From NCBI GenBank assembly GCA_905236585.1, contig CAJOQZ010000150.1, positions 1 through 5,447 of the forward strand: a stretch of 5,447 nucleotides of DNA. Direction: 5' to 3'. A program made the translations under genes and the position numbers. The notes under the pieces are model-generated. The model had not been told where the DNA came from and searched no databases. It saw only the letters and a list, made by a program, of their open reading frames with translations. Source of the DNA: an uncultured Lachnospiraceae bacterium. GTDB taxonomy: Bacteria; Bacillota; Clostridia; Lachnospirales; Lachnospiraceae. Of the stretch, positions 1 to 5,447 are shown piece by piece; position 1 is the first letter of the stretch, and the number at the start of each line of letters is the position of its first letter.

Positions 1-576
1 CGCCTCGGCGCGTTCGCTCTTCTGCCGGTAAGCGTACCGCTGGAAGGCGATCATCGCGCAGATTAAGGCGGACAAAAGGACGACCGATACAAAGGAATCC
101 ATGAACGCCATTTCTTTGCTGTGGGGCGCCACCCGCTCCGGATACCTGTACGCGACATAGTATGTTGCTATCGCCGTCAGCACCGTCGCAGCCAAAAAAG
201 CATTGCGCTCCCTCCCTGACAGCAGAAGGCTGACAAGAATAAAGTTGAATACGAACCAGATCGGGCCGCCGCCGTAGATCCCGCCCGCAAAAAAGCCGAT
301 GGGAACCACGCCGAAAACCATCACCATGATGATCACCCGCATGCCGAAATGGATTTTATTAAAGTGAAACGACAGAAATGAAACAAACGCCAGCGAAACC
401 AATCCGCCGACAAGAAGCCGCAGCGTCGCCGAGTCCTCCTGTATGAAAAAGCCGAACACGGAAACGGCGAACAGCGTCGCAAGCCCCACCGTCACCATGA
501 GACGGAAAAGCCGCTCCTGCGCCGGGATGTTCGTATCATTGATGGCAGCGATCCACTCCTTAAACTTACGTTTCAT
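1..576 (-). CDS. Six-helix membrane sensor protein, N-terminal part (probable histidine kinase or diguanylate cyclase), 3' end beyond window
   Basis: An open frame of 192 codons starts at ATG 576 (MKRKFKEWIAAIND...) and runs off the left edge without a stop, so only the input half is visible. Six hydrophobic segments are seen at about residues 25-45, 52-71, 79-99, 104-120, 125-143 and 157-178, with a GGGIYGGGP-like turn (actual FFAGGIYGGGPIWF, about 95-108) between helices 3 and 4. After helix 6 comes a charged stretch (QRYAYRQKSERAEA) that looks like the start of a signalling helix leading to a cytoplasmic output domain. Such six-helix modules head both histidine kinases and GGDEF proteins in Clostridia, and the output domain cannot be told from this window. 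The start is supported by GGGAGG six bases upstream and by the ATGA overlap with the preceding hybrid kinase gene, which implies translational coupling. Proximity to the kinase suggests a partner or paralogous sensor. Confident that it is a membrane sensor; the output type is inference. Confidence 0.8.
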   Translation of the reverse strand, partial: MKRKFKEWIAAINDTNIPAQERLFRLMVTVGLATLFAVSVFGFFIQEDSATLRLLVGGLVSLAFVSFLSFHFNKIHFGMRVIIMVMVFGVVPIGFFAGGIYGGGPIWFVFNFILVSLLLSGRERNAFLAATVLTAIATYYVAYRYPERVAPHSKEMAFMDSFVSVVLLSALICAMIAFQRYAYRQKSERAEA

Positions 577-2930
577 CGCGCACCTCCCATCCGGGCAAGA
601 AGTTCCTTCGTCTTCGTCGTCGCGGTCTGCATGTCGAAGACTTTTACATCATCCGCAATGGATAACAGAACCTCTTCCGTATAGGCGTCGAGATCATGTC
701 CCGCATCAATGTTAATCAAAAGTTCCGCTGCGCGGACCGCCTCATACGACGAAAGATAGGACAACAGGCGCTTAAGCCCGTCCACAAGCGGCTCCCCCGA
801 ATCCGTCTCTTTTTCCTTCGCATCCGGCGCAGACTTTTCCTCTTCGTCTTCCGTTCGAATATTCATCTGCATATCGTCGTAAACGATCATAACCGGCGGA
901 AGCAGTTTTTTCAAAACCCTTTCCAGTTCCGGTGCTTCAATGGGCTTGGATAAAAATTCGTCGAATCCTTCCGACAAAAACATCTCCCTCGCGCCGCTCA
1001 CCGCATTCGCCGTCAGCGCGACAATGACCGGATCTTTTTCGAGGGGCAGTTTGCGGATATGGCGCACCGTCTCCACGCCGTCCATCTCCGGCATCATATG
1101 GTCCATGAAAATCAGGTCAAAATCGCGGTTCTTGCAGATTTCGATTGCCTCCGCGCCGCTTGAAGCGGTCTCGACCGATATCTGATATTCTTTGAAAATA
1201 CCGCGTGCGACGACGATATTCATCACTTCGTCATCCACAACAAGGACATGCGCCCCCGGGCAGTACATGCGCTTGCCGGTATACGCGTCCTGCTGCTCTT
1301 CGGGCGCGGCATTGAGAAGCCCAATGATCGGGAACGGAGACAGGGGCTTGCGCAGCAGACGGATGCCGCTGTTCTCCGATGGCGCCACGCCTTCGTTTGC
1401 AATCACGATCACTGTGCAGCCGCCGCTTAGTTTGTCAAAATACGCAGCATCCGCTTCGTACTCGTCCCAGCCGGTTAAGATATGCGACAAGTTCTCCTGC
1501 GCCGCAAGCCGCTTTAATTCGGTGATGTTCGTCGCCCGATGCACCGGAACCTGTATGCCCTGCACCATCGTCGTAATCATTTCATTGTAATAATCCCACA
1601 CCTGAAGATTCGCATAAAACCCCGGACGGATATAACAGCACGCATTGATCTCGTCAGGATGCTCCAGCACCATGCACGGCGAAGGATCTAAGACCTGCTG
1701 CGGAATGGATATCCGTATCGTCGTCCCGACATCCTTTGTGCTTGCAATCTGCATGAAGCCGTCCATTGCGTTCGTCAGCCCCGATACAATGGAAAGCCCT
1801 AATCCTAAGCCTCCGGCGGCGCGGCTTCTGCCGGAATCGGTCTGGAAAAACCGTTCGGCGATCCGCTCCAGATCCTTTTCGTCGATGCCGATGCCGGTAT
1901 CGGTAACCTCCAAAAGAAGGTTCACGCCGTAAGACTTTTTCACCGTCGATATGCGCACGCGCGCGCCGCCGACCTTGGTGAACTTGATCGAGTTCTCGAT
2001 CAGATGACGGATAATCTTCTTGATCTTGCGTCCGTCGCCTAAGAGCGTTGCCGGAACGTTGACGTCAACGTCAAAAACAATTTCGATGTTCGACTCAACG
2101 CCTAACAGTTTTAATTCCGCTAAAATATCGCTGATGACCGAAGAGATCATATACGCATCTTCGCTGATGACGAGTTTGCCCGTATGGATCTCGGTATGGT
2201 CTAAGATGTCGCCGATCTGTTCGAACAGACGATGCCCCGCTTCCTGAATCGAGACCAGCCCCATTTTCGTTTTCGCGTTGACGTCGCTTTTTAGAAGAAC
2301 CGTTGAAATGCCGGTGACCGCGTTGATCGGCGTGCGCAGTTCGTGGGATACATTTGTAAGAAAATCTTCCGTCCGCGTGTTGATGTCATGCAGTCTGCGG
2401 ACTTCCGAAGCAAAAAACGTCTCGTCCTTATGCCGCATTTTGATGGAACGGACGGCGATCACCCCCGATATACCGATGATCGCCAAATGCAGGATGACCC
2501 GCGTGATTTTGAACGTATCCAGCGTCGTATTCTCCCCGCCGACCAAAAGCAGGTCGTAAACAACCGTCATAAGATACGTTCCGATCGCAAGATAAATATA
2601 ACTGACGACGCCCGTCATCTGATACGCCGCGATAACCAGCACAATAACAGGCGTCAGATCATAAAAACTCTCATCATGCACGCCGTAATAGAAAAACATG
2701 ATCATCTGCAAAAGTTCATAGACCCAAAGCCGCTGCGGGGGCGTAAACATCTGCGTCAAATGCATGAACCAACTGACGCACACCCCTAAAAAGACCACGG
2801 GCAGCGCCCATATTTCCCAGCCCAAAAAGGACGCCTCCGCCGCCAGAAGCAGGGCGAAGAAAGTATGCCCGAAGAGGATGATCAGATGGATCGTCCGTAT
2901 ATTTTCTGTAGAAAAATCCTGATTCGACAT
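573..2930 (-). CDS. Membrane-bound hybrid sensor histidine kinase (6TM-HisKA-HATPase-pseudoREC-REC-helical tail)
   Basis: This 785-residue protein should autophosphorylate on a histidine in response to an unknown signal and pass the phosphate to its own receiver. Six membrane helices lie at about residues 12-30, 36-56, 68-82, 92-110, 112-131 and 143-162, with almost no extracytoplasmic domain, so the signal is probably sensed in or near the membrane. The HisKA H-box is FLTNVSHELRTPIN with His196. The HATPase domain has an N-box (IENSIKF, Asn313), G1 box DTGIGI (344-349), F-box ERFF (359-362) and G2 box GGLGLGLS (373-380). Residues about 418-541 look like a degenerate receiver. A true receiver follows at about 560-678, with acidic pair Asp566/Asp567, phospho-acceptor Asp610 (FMDHMMPEMDG), Thr640 and Lys662. 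The C-terminus is an acidic linker and a helical segment with no HPt-type histidine motif. The start has AGGA six bases upstream. The gene lies 18 bases after the REC-GGDEF regulator and overlaps the next sensor gene by ATGA, so all three are probably co-transcribed. The family call is very secure; signal and partner are unknown. Confidence 0.95.
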   Translation of the reverse strand: MSNQDFSTENIRTIHLIILFGHTFFALLLAAEASFLGWEIWALPVVFLGVCVSWFMHLTQMFTPPQRLWVYELLQMIMFFYYGVHDESFYDLTPVIVLVIAAYQMTGVVSYIYLAIGTYLMTVVYDLLLVGGENTTLDTFKITRVILHLAIIGISGVIAVRSIKMRHKDETFFASEVRRLHDINTRTEDFLTNVSHELRTPINAVTGISTVLLKSDVNAKTKMGLVSIQEAGHRLFEQIGDILDHTEIHTGKLVISEDAYMISSVISDILAELKLLGVESNIEIVFDVDVNVPATLLGDGRKIKKIIRHLIENSIKFTKVGGARVRISTVKKSYGVNLLLEVTDTGIGIDEKDLERIAERFFQTDSGRSRAAGGLGLGLSIVSGLTNAMDGFMQIASTKDVGTTIRISIPQQVLDPSPCMVLEHPDEINACCYIRPGFYANLQVWDYYNEMITTMVQGIQVPVHRATNITELKRLAAQENLSHILTGWDEYEADAAYFDKLSGGCTVIVIANEGVAPSENSGIRLLRKPLSPFPIIGLLNAAPEEQQDAYTGKRMYCPGAHVLVVDDEVMNIVVARGIFKEYQISVETASSGAEAIEICKNRDFDLIFMDHMMPEMDGVETVRHIRKLPLEKDPVIVALTANAVSGAREMFLSEGFDEFLSKPIEAPELERVLKKLLPPVMIVYDDMQMNIRTEDEEEKSAPDAKEKETDSGEPLVDGLKRLLSYLSSYEAVRAAELLINIDAGHDLDAYTEEVLLSIADDVKVFDMQTATTKTKELLARMGGAR
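583..588 (-). promoter_or_regulatory. Ribosome-binding site of the downstream membrane sensor, inside the kinase gene
   Basis: GGGAGG lies six bases before ATG 576 and is a near-perfect Shine-Dalgarno site. It is read within the last codons of the kinase, where it encodes part of the MGGAR tail. Together with the ATGA overlap (573-576) it fixes the start of the sensor gene. Confidence 0.8.
2056..2071. repeat. Perfect 16-base palindrome inside the kinase gene
   Basis: ACGTTGACGTCAACGT reads identically on both strands. It lies within the HATPase-domain codons for DVDVNV (residues 287-292). It could be a protein-binding site or a by-product of the repeated Asp-Val codons; no function can be assigned. 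Confidence 0.5.
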
Positions 2931-2944
2931 ATAGTATCCTATAT
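2929..2944. repeat. Short inverted repeat across the hybrid kinase translation start
   Basis: On the transcript, ATATAG (2939-2944) can pair with CTATAT (2929-2934) across the loop GATA. Six base pairs form, but only one is G-C, so the hairpin would be weak. It includes part of the Shine-Dalgarno AGGA and the first two bases of the start codon. It could modulate kinase translation relative to the regulator, or be chance in an A+T-rich gap. Confidence 0.45.
2937..2940 (-). promoter_or_regulatory. Ribosome-binding site of the hybrid kinase, within a small inverted repeat
   Basis: AGGA lies six bases before ATG 2930 in the 18-base gap after the regulator gene. It overlaps the inverted repeat at 2929-2944, so pairing of that repeat would partly cover it. 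Confidence 0.6.
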
Positions 2945-2948
2945 CCGT

Positions 2949-4322
2949 TTAGATTAGTTCGAGTTCGTATTTTGCTTCGTATCCATGCGTGTCGAATCCG
3001 TGATGCCAATCCTTGATGATTCGATCCGCAACTTTCTCTCCGTACTGGATATCGGTGTGCAGAAGCAGCACCATACATTGATTGTCCCCGTTCTTCGTCA
3101 CCGCGTCACTGGAACGAAGCGACAAGGCGACGCTTCTGCAAAACGATTCCGTCACCTCGCTCTGTAATTTTTCATCCCCGTTTTCCGATTCAATGGTGAA
3201 AAGAATGAACGCCGTGCGGATTGTATAATTGCGGTTCAAGCGGATCAGAAGCCGGTAGACCAGACGAAACTGCTCAAACGGAAGTACCATCGCCTCCGCG
3301 CTCGGATCTCTTTCGTTCAAAATCCGCATCGCATGCGAACTTCCCTGCGCCGCTACTCCGACATTCGGACGCCGGGATTCCCAATAAAACGCGCAGCCGT
3401 GCTTGCCGTTCTGCTTCACCGAATACAACGCCTCATCCGCCTTCTGATACAGCGCAAGAAAATCCCTGCCCTCATCCGGACAGACCACTGCGCCGATCGA
3501 CGCCCCCAGCGGTATCGTCATATCCTCGCCTAAAAACTCCCTCGCAAACGCCGTAAGTTCGTCATTGATGTAACGCGCTTTTTCATTGATGACCGATTCG
3601 TCCTTGATGTTCTCGCAGAACGCGAGAAACTCGTCTCCGCCCATGCGTCCGGCAATATCGGTGTTGCGGATCACGGAACGGATGATCTCGGCGAAACGGA
3701 TGAGGATTTTATCCCCGGCGTTGTGTCCGTAGATGTCGTTGACCAATTTGAAACTGTCGAGGTCGATTATCATCAGAATCCCCTGCGACTCCTTGCACAG
3801 CAGGCTCACCGCTTCCTGCGCCGAGACTTTGTTCAGAAGGCCTGTCATCTGATCCGTTTCCGCCGCAATGGACAGCGTACGGATCTGCTCGTGCTTTTCG
3901 ATCAGTTCCGCCGTCTTTTTCTCCACTTCCGCGGTCAGGTGGTTCCGAAGCCGCGCCAGTTCGATCGTACGCTTTACGCGCAAAAGGAGGATTTCGGGAA
4001 CGAAAGGTTTTTTTATGAAATCGTCCGCGCCCCCGGCAAGCCCCTTCGCCTCGGTGCCGATGTCCTCGTCCCCGGTAAGAAAGATCACCGGCAGATCGCT
4101 CAGTTCGTCCCTCGCACGGATCGACGCAAGCGTCGCAAAGCCGTCAAGTTCCGGCATATGCACATCGAGCAGCACGATGTCGGGACGGTTGTGGTTCAAA
4201 AAAGTAAGCAGTTCCTTTCCTGACTTGAAGGCGCTGACTTTTAAGTTTTCTTTGTATAGGATATGGCTTGCAACGGTAAGATTTGCAATATCGTCGTCAA
4301 CAATCGCTACCCAGTCGCTCAT
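2949..4322 (-). CDS. Response regulator diguanylate cyclase: REC-GGDEF with a degenerate second GGDEF-like domain
   Basis: This 457-residue soluble regulator should make cyclic di-GMP from two GTP when phosphorylated. The receiver (about 1-120) has Asp9-11, phospho-acceptor Asp53 (LLDVHMPELDG), Thr83 and Lys105 (KKPF). A charged helix (about 118-152) probably forms a coiled-coil linker for dimerisation. The GGDEF domain (about 153-312) looks catalytically complete: DQMTGLLNK, then DLDSFKLVNDIYGHNAGD with Asp187/Asn195/Asp196, then an exact GGDEF at 228-232. An RxxD I-site (RNTD, 219-222) sits five residues before it, so product inhibition is expected. Residues about 345-450 resemble a second GGDEF fold in which the signature is GDNQC (412-416) and the metal and GTP residues are lost, while RSSD (403-406) keeps I-site spacing. 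The start has GGGGAAGG just upstream, and a promoter precedes the gene. It leads the operon with a hybrid kinase, its likely cognate. Enzyme call is secure; the role of the C-terminal domain is unknown. Confidence 0.95.
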   Translation of the reverse strand: MSDWVAIVDDDIANLTVASHILYKENLKVSAFKSGKELLTFLNHNRPDIVLLDVHMPELDGFATLASIRARDELSDLPVIFLTGDEDIGTEAKGLAGGADDFIKKPFVPEILLLRVKRTIELARLRNHLTAEVEKKTAELIEKHEQIRTLSIAAETDQMTGLLNKVSAQEAVSLLCKESQGILMIIDLDSFKLVNDIYGHNAGDKILIRFAEIIRSVIRNTDIAGRMGGDEFLAFCENIKDESVINEKARYINDELTAFAREFLGEDMTIPLGASIGAVVCPDEGRDFLALYQKADEALYSVKQNGKHGCAFYWESRRPNVGVAAQGSSHAMRILNERDPSAEAMVLPFEQFRLVYRLLIRLNRNYTIRTAFILFTIESENGDEKLQSEVTESFCRSVALSLRSSDAVTKNGDNQCMVLLLHTDIQYGEKVADRIIKDWHHGFDTHGYEAKYELELI

Positions 4323-4380
4323 GGACCTTCCCCGCTCTTTCGCGTTTTCTTAAGCGTCTAATAATTCATAATTGTAACAT
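4323..4380 (-). other. 58-base intergenic leader between BrkB-family gene and REC-GGDEF gene
   Basis: This is the largest gap in the window. It holds the -10 box, an A+T-rich initial region (ATTATGAATTATTAG) and the ribosome-binding site. No convincing stem with a U-run is visible, so there is no evident intrinsic terminator for the WYL-BrkB transcript and some read-through into the signalling operon is likely. The leader is too short to hold a cyclic di-GMP riboswitch. Confidence 0.6.
4326..4333 (-). promoter_or_regulatory. Ribosome-binding site of the REC-GGDEF regulator
   Basis: GGGGAAGG ends three bases before ATG 4322. The GGGG part lies seven bases from the start, a workable Shine-Dalgarno distance. 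It supports this start, which also places the receiver's first strand (VAIVDDD) at the expected N-terminal position. Confidence 0.55.
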
Positions 4381-4399
4381 CTATCCACGGGTTTGTCGA
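4371..4399 (-). promoter_or_regulatory. Predicted sigma-70/SigA promoter of the REC-GGDEF / kinase operon
   Basis: Reading the minus strand, TCGACA (4394-4399; five of six match TTGACA) is followed after exactly 17 bases by TACAAT (4371-4376; five of six match TATAAT). The three bases before the -10 are TGT, giving an extended -10. Transcription would start near 4362-4365, giving a leader of about 40 bases before the regulator's ATG at 4322. The -35 box falls within the last codons of the BrkB-family gene. This is seen in sequence only; the actual start site is not known. Confidence 0.7.
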
Positions 4400-5238
4400 G
4401 ATAAAGGGGATAATTTGGCACAAACAACATTAATATACCCACCAATCAGAAGGATGTAAAAACACCCGTACATCCACAGCATAAAGATCACGATCGTCGC
4501 GAGGCTGCCGTAATAGGTGCTGTAGATGCTGCCATGGCTCATAAACAGGGAGAATACTTTGGAAAAAATCATCCAGCCCGCCGTTGCGAACGCCGCCCCC
4601 GGCAGCTGCCGGGAGAACTTCTGATTTCTCGCCGGCGTATAGGTGTACATCAATGAAAAGAGCACGATGGCGGAACCAAAGATCACGAGCGCCCTAAGCC
4701 CCAGTATCTCCGCCATGACATGTTCCATATGGGGTACATGGCTGCCGACAAAATGATAGATATTTTCCCCGAAGACGCCCAGGATCAGGGAGCCGATGAT
4801 GAAGGCGAGAAGCAGGAACATATAGATTACCGCCACAAGGACGATCCGCGGATAACTGCGGTGTTCACGGATGCCGTAGACGACGTTGAGCCCCTGCATC
4901 AAGGCGATCATGCCTCTCCCGGACGCATAAAAAATCGCGAGGATGGATAAGGAGAACACCTTCGTGCTGCTCGAAAACGCATCCTCGATGATGCTTTGCA
5001 CCAGCCCTTCCACGACCGGCGGAATGTACGCCGTCACAAGTTCCTCAAACAACTGCTTGTCAAGACCGGTCAGCGGCAGCAATGTTGACAAAAGGATGCA
5101 CATGGGAATTAAGGATATGAAAAAGAAAAACGCCGTGCTTGCAGCGAAATTGCCGAGTTTCTTATCGGTAAAATCCGTAACAAGATGCGCTGCGTTTGCA
5201 AGCAGGCTCTTCTTTTGCTTTCGCGTGATCCGGCTCAT
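4381..5238 (-). CDS. YihY/virulence factor BrkB family inner-membrane protein
   Basis: This 285-residue protein belongs to the YihY/BrkB (formerly RNase BN, UPF0761) family of polytopic membrane proteins. The family has no firmly established biochemical role; the old tRNA-processing assignment is generally considered wrong. Hydrophobic segments are seen at about residues 31-56, 93-118, 131-155, 181-200, 213-233 and 243-272. Family landmarks are the N-terminal AASTAFFFFISLIPM (32-46), the SGRGMIALMQGLNVVYGI block (106-123), YTYTPAR (198-204), the PGAAFATAGW stretch (213-222) with the conserved GA and Trp, and YGSLATIVIFMLWMYGCFYILLIGG (243-267). Length is normal for the family, with a basic N-terminus (MSRITRKQKK) and no signal peptide beyond the first helix. 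The start overlaps the stop of the WYL regulator as ATGA, with a G-rich ribosome-binding site inside that gene. The -35 box of the next operon lies in its last codons. No obvious functional link to the downstream signalling genes is visible. Confidence 0.93.
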   Translation of the reverse strand: MSRITRKQKKSLLANAAHLVTDFTDKKLGNFAASTAFFFFISLIPMCILLSTLLPLTGLDKQLFEELVTAYIPPVVEGLVQSIIEDAFSSSTKVFSLSILAIFYASGRGMIALMQGLNVVYGIREHRSYPRIVLVAVIYMFLLLAFIIGSLILGVFGENIYHFVGSHVPHMEHVMAEILGLRALVIFGSAIVLFSLMYTYTPARNQKFSRQLPGAAFATAGWMIFSKVFSLFMSHGSIYSTYYGSLATIVIFMLWMYGCFYILLIGGYINVVCAKLSPLSRQTRG

Positions 5239-5447
5239 CTGCCGCCCCCGTTTCCTTTTATCCGATAAGCCTCCGCAATCCGCTCCGCCTGTCTTGCGAA
5301 CTGCTCCGCTACTCCCGAGGGGCTTATGATACGGATGCTCTCTCCAAGGGCGAACACCCAGCCGAAAAACTGTCCGCTCAGCGCGTCTTCCACGTTGGCG
5401 TCCGACCAGCCTTCCTCGTCCGCCGGAATGATGATGGCGTCCTTGCC
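5235..5447 (-). CDS. WYL-domain transcriptional regulator, C-terminal fragment (5' end beyond window)
   Basis: The frame is open from the right edge and ends at TGA 5235-5237, giving the last 70 residues of a protein that begins outside the window. The visible part (SGQFFGWVFALGESIRII, then SPSGVAEQFARQAERIAEAY) matches the end of YafY/PafC-type WYL regulators: the FFGWVFALG strand, the arginine-containing IRIISP strand and the final helix ending in Tyr, usually called the WCX segment. Members normally have an N-terminal helix-turn-helix and a central WYL ligand-binding domain, neither of which can be seen here. The last residues (GNGGGR) are encoded by the G-rich Shine-Dalgarno region of the BrkB-family gene, with which it overlaps by ATGA, so the two are probably co-translated. 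The family call rests on the C-terminal pattern only. The regulated genes are unknown; control of its own transcription unit would be a guess. Confidence 0.75.
   Translation of the reverse strand, partial: GKDAIIIPADEEGWSDANVEDALSGQFFGWVFALGESIRIISPSGVAEQFARQAERIAEAYRIKGNGGGR
5244..5249 (-). promoter_or_regulatory. G-rich ribosome-binding site of the BrkB-family gene, inside the WYL gene
   Basis: A GGGGG run lies about six bases before ATG 5238, followed by CGGCAG. It can pair with the CCUCC core of 16S rRNA with one G-U pair. A second purine block, AAAGGAAA, lies further upstream. The site encodes the glycine-rich end of the WYL regulator and supports translation through the ATGA overlap. 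Confidence 0.5.

Noticed and set aside
848..908. Possible start of a second true receiver after the kinase receiver (VMIVYDDMQMN resembles a receiver first strand)
   Set aside because: It is followed at once by an acidic low-complexity stretch, with no phospho-acceptor strand or conserved lysine; hydrophobic tails after the last receiver helix commonly look like this.
2343..2789. Plus-strand open frame of 148 codons opposite the kinase membrane and H-box region
   Set aside because: The opposite strand encodes a clear six-helix plus HisKA protein; this frame has the charged, low-hydrophobicity composition expected of the complement and no recognisable domain.
2716..3078. Minus-strand open frame of 120 codons spanning the regulator/kinase junction
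   Set aside because: It is out of frame with both genes, crosses a junction with proper stop, ribosome-binding site and start for the kinase, and has no recognisable features.
3723..4353. Two long plus-strand open frames (166 and 161 codons) opposite the regulator gene
   Set aside because: They lie antisense to a receiver-GGDEF gene with complete motifs, overlap each other in different frames, are rich in Arg/Ser in the way of shadow frames, and match no family I recognise.
4323..4360. Intrinsic terminator after the BrkB-family gene
   Set aside because: The only pairing seen is short (CGC/GCG around GAAAGA) and is not followed by a U-run in the minus-strand transcript.
4323..4364. Cyclic di-GMP riboswitch ahead of the cyclase operon
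   Set aside because: The predicted leader is about 40 bases, too short for GEMM-type or class II riboswitches, and none of their conserved elements were seen.
4381..5238. Annotation of the BrkB-family protein as ribonuclease BN (rbn)
   Set aside because: That name was attached to this membrane family historically, but true RNase BN is an unrelated metallo-beta-lactamase enzyme; no nuclease motif is visible here.

Overview
The window is a compact, gene-dense stretch of bacterial chromosome in which every gene reads on the minus strand, so gene order runs from the right end of the window to the left. Base composition is moderate (about half G+C by eye). The style of the signalling proteins (six-helix membrane sensors, a hybrid kinase with a degenerate receiver in the middle, REC-GGDEF regulators) and the strong Shine-Dalgarno sites suggest a Bacillota organism, most likely Clostridia/Lachnospiraceae-like. 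That placement is inferred from protein style only. No RNA gene, CRISPR array, insertion sequence or phage gene is visible, and no intergenic gap exceeds 58 bases.

Right part (4381-5447): the C-terminal end of a WYL-domain transcriptional regulator is joined by an ATGA stop/start overlap to a complete YihY/BrkB-family membrane protein. These two form one transcription unit whose promoter lies outside the window.

Left and middle part (1-4322): a second unit starts from a good predicted sigma-70 type promoter (TCGACA, 17 bases, TACAAT, with a TG extension) whose -35 box lies inside the end of the BrkB gene. In order it encodes: (1) a response regulator with a receiver, a catalytically intact GGDEF domain with an I-site, and a second, degenerate GGDEF-like domain; (2) 18 bases later, a six-helix membrane hybrid histidine kinase with HisKA, HATPase, a pseudo-receiver, a true receiver and an acidic/helical tail; (3) through another ATGA overlap, the N-terminal membrane half of another six-helix sensor, cut by the window edge.

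The second unit reads as a membrane-sensor/cyclic-di-GMP signalling cassette: the kinase(s) would sense a membrane or extracellular cue and, by phosphotransfer, control a diguanylate cyclase regulator. The input signal is unknown, and no HPt domain is visible to complete a four-step relay. The most interesting points are the degenerate second GGDEF domain, which keeps an RxxD motif at I-site spacing, and the pseudo-receiver in the kinase. Variants of both are probably widespread in Clostridia, so the window looks like an informative but fairly ordinary signalling locus rather than a clearly new system.
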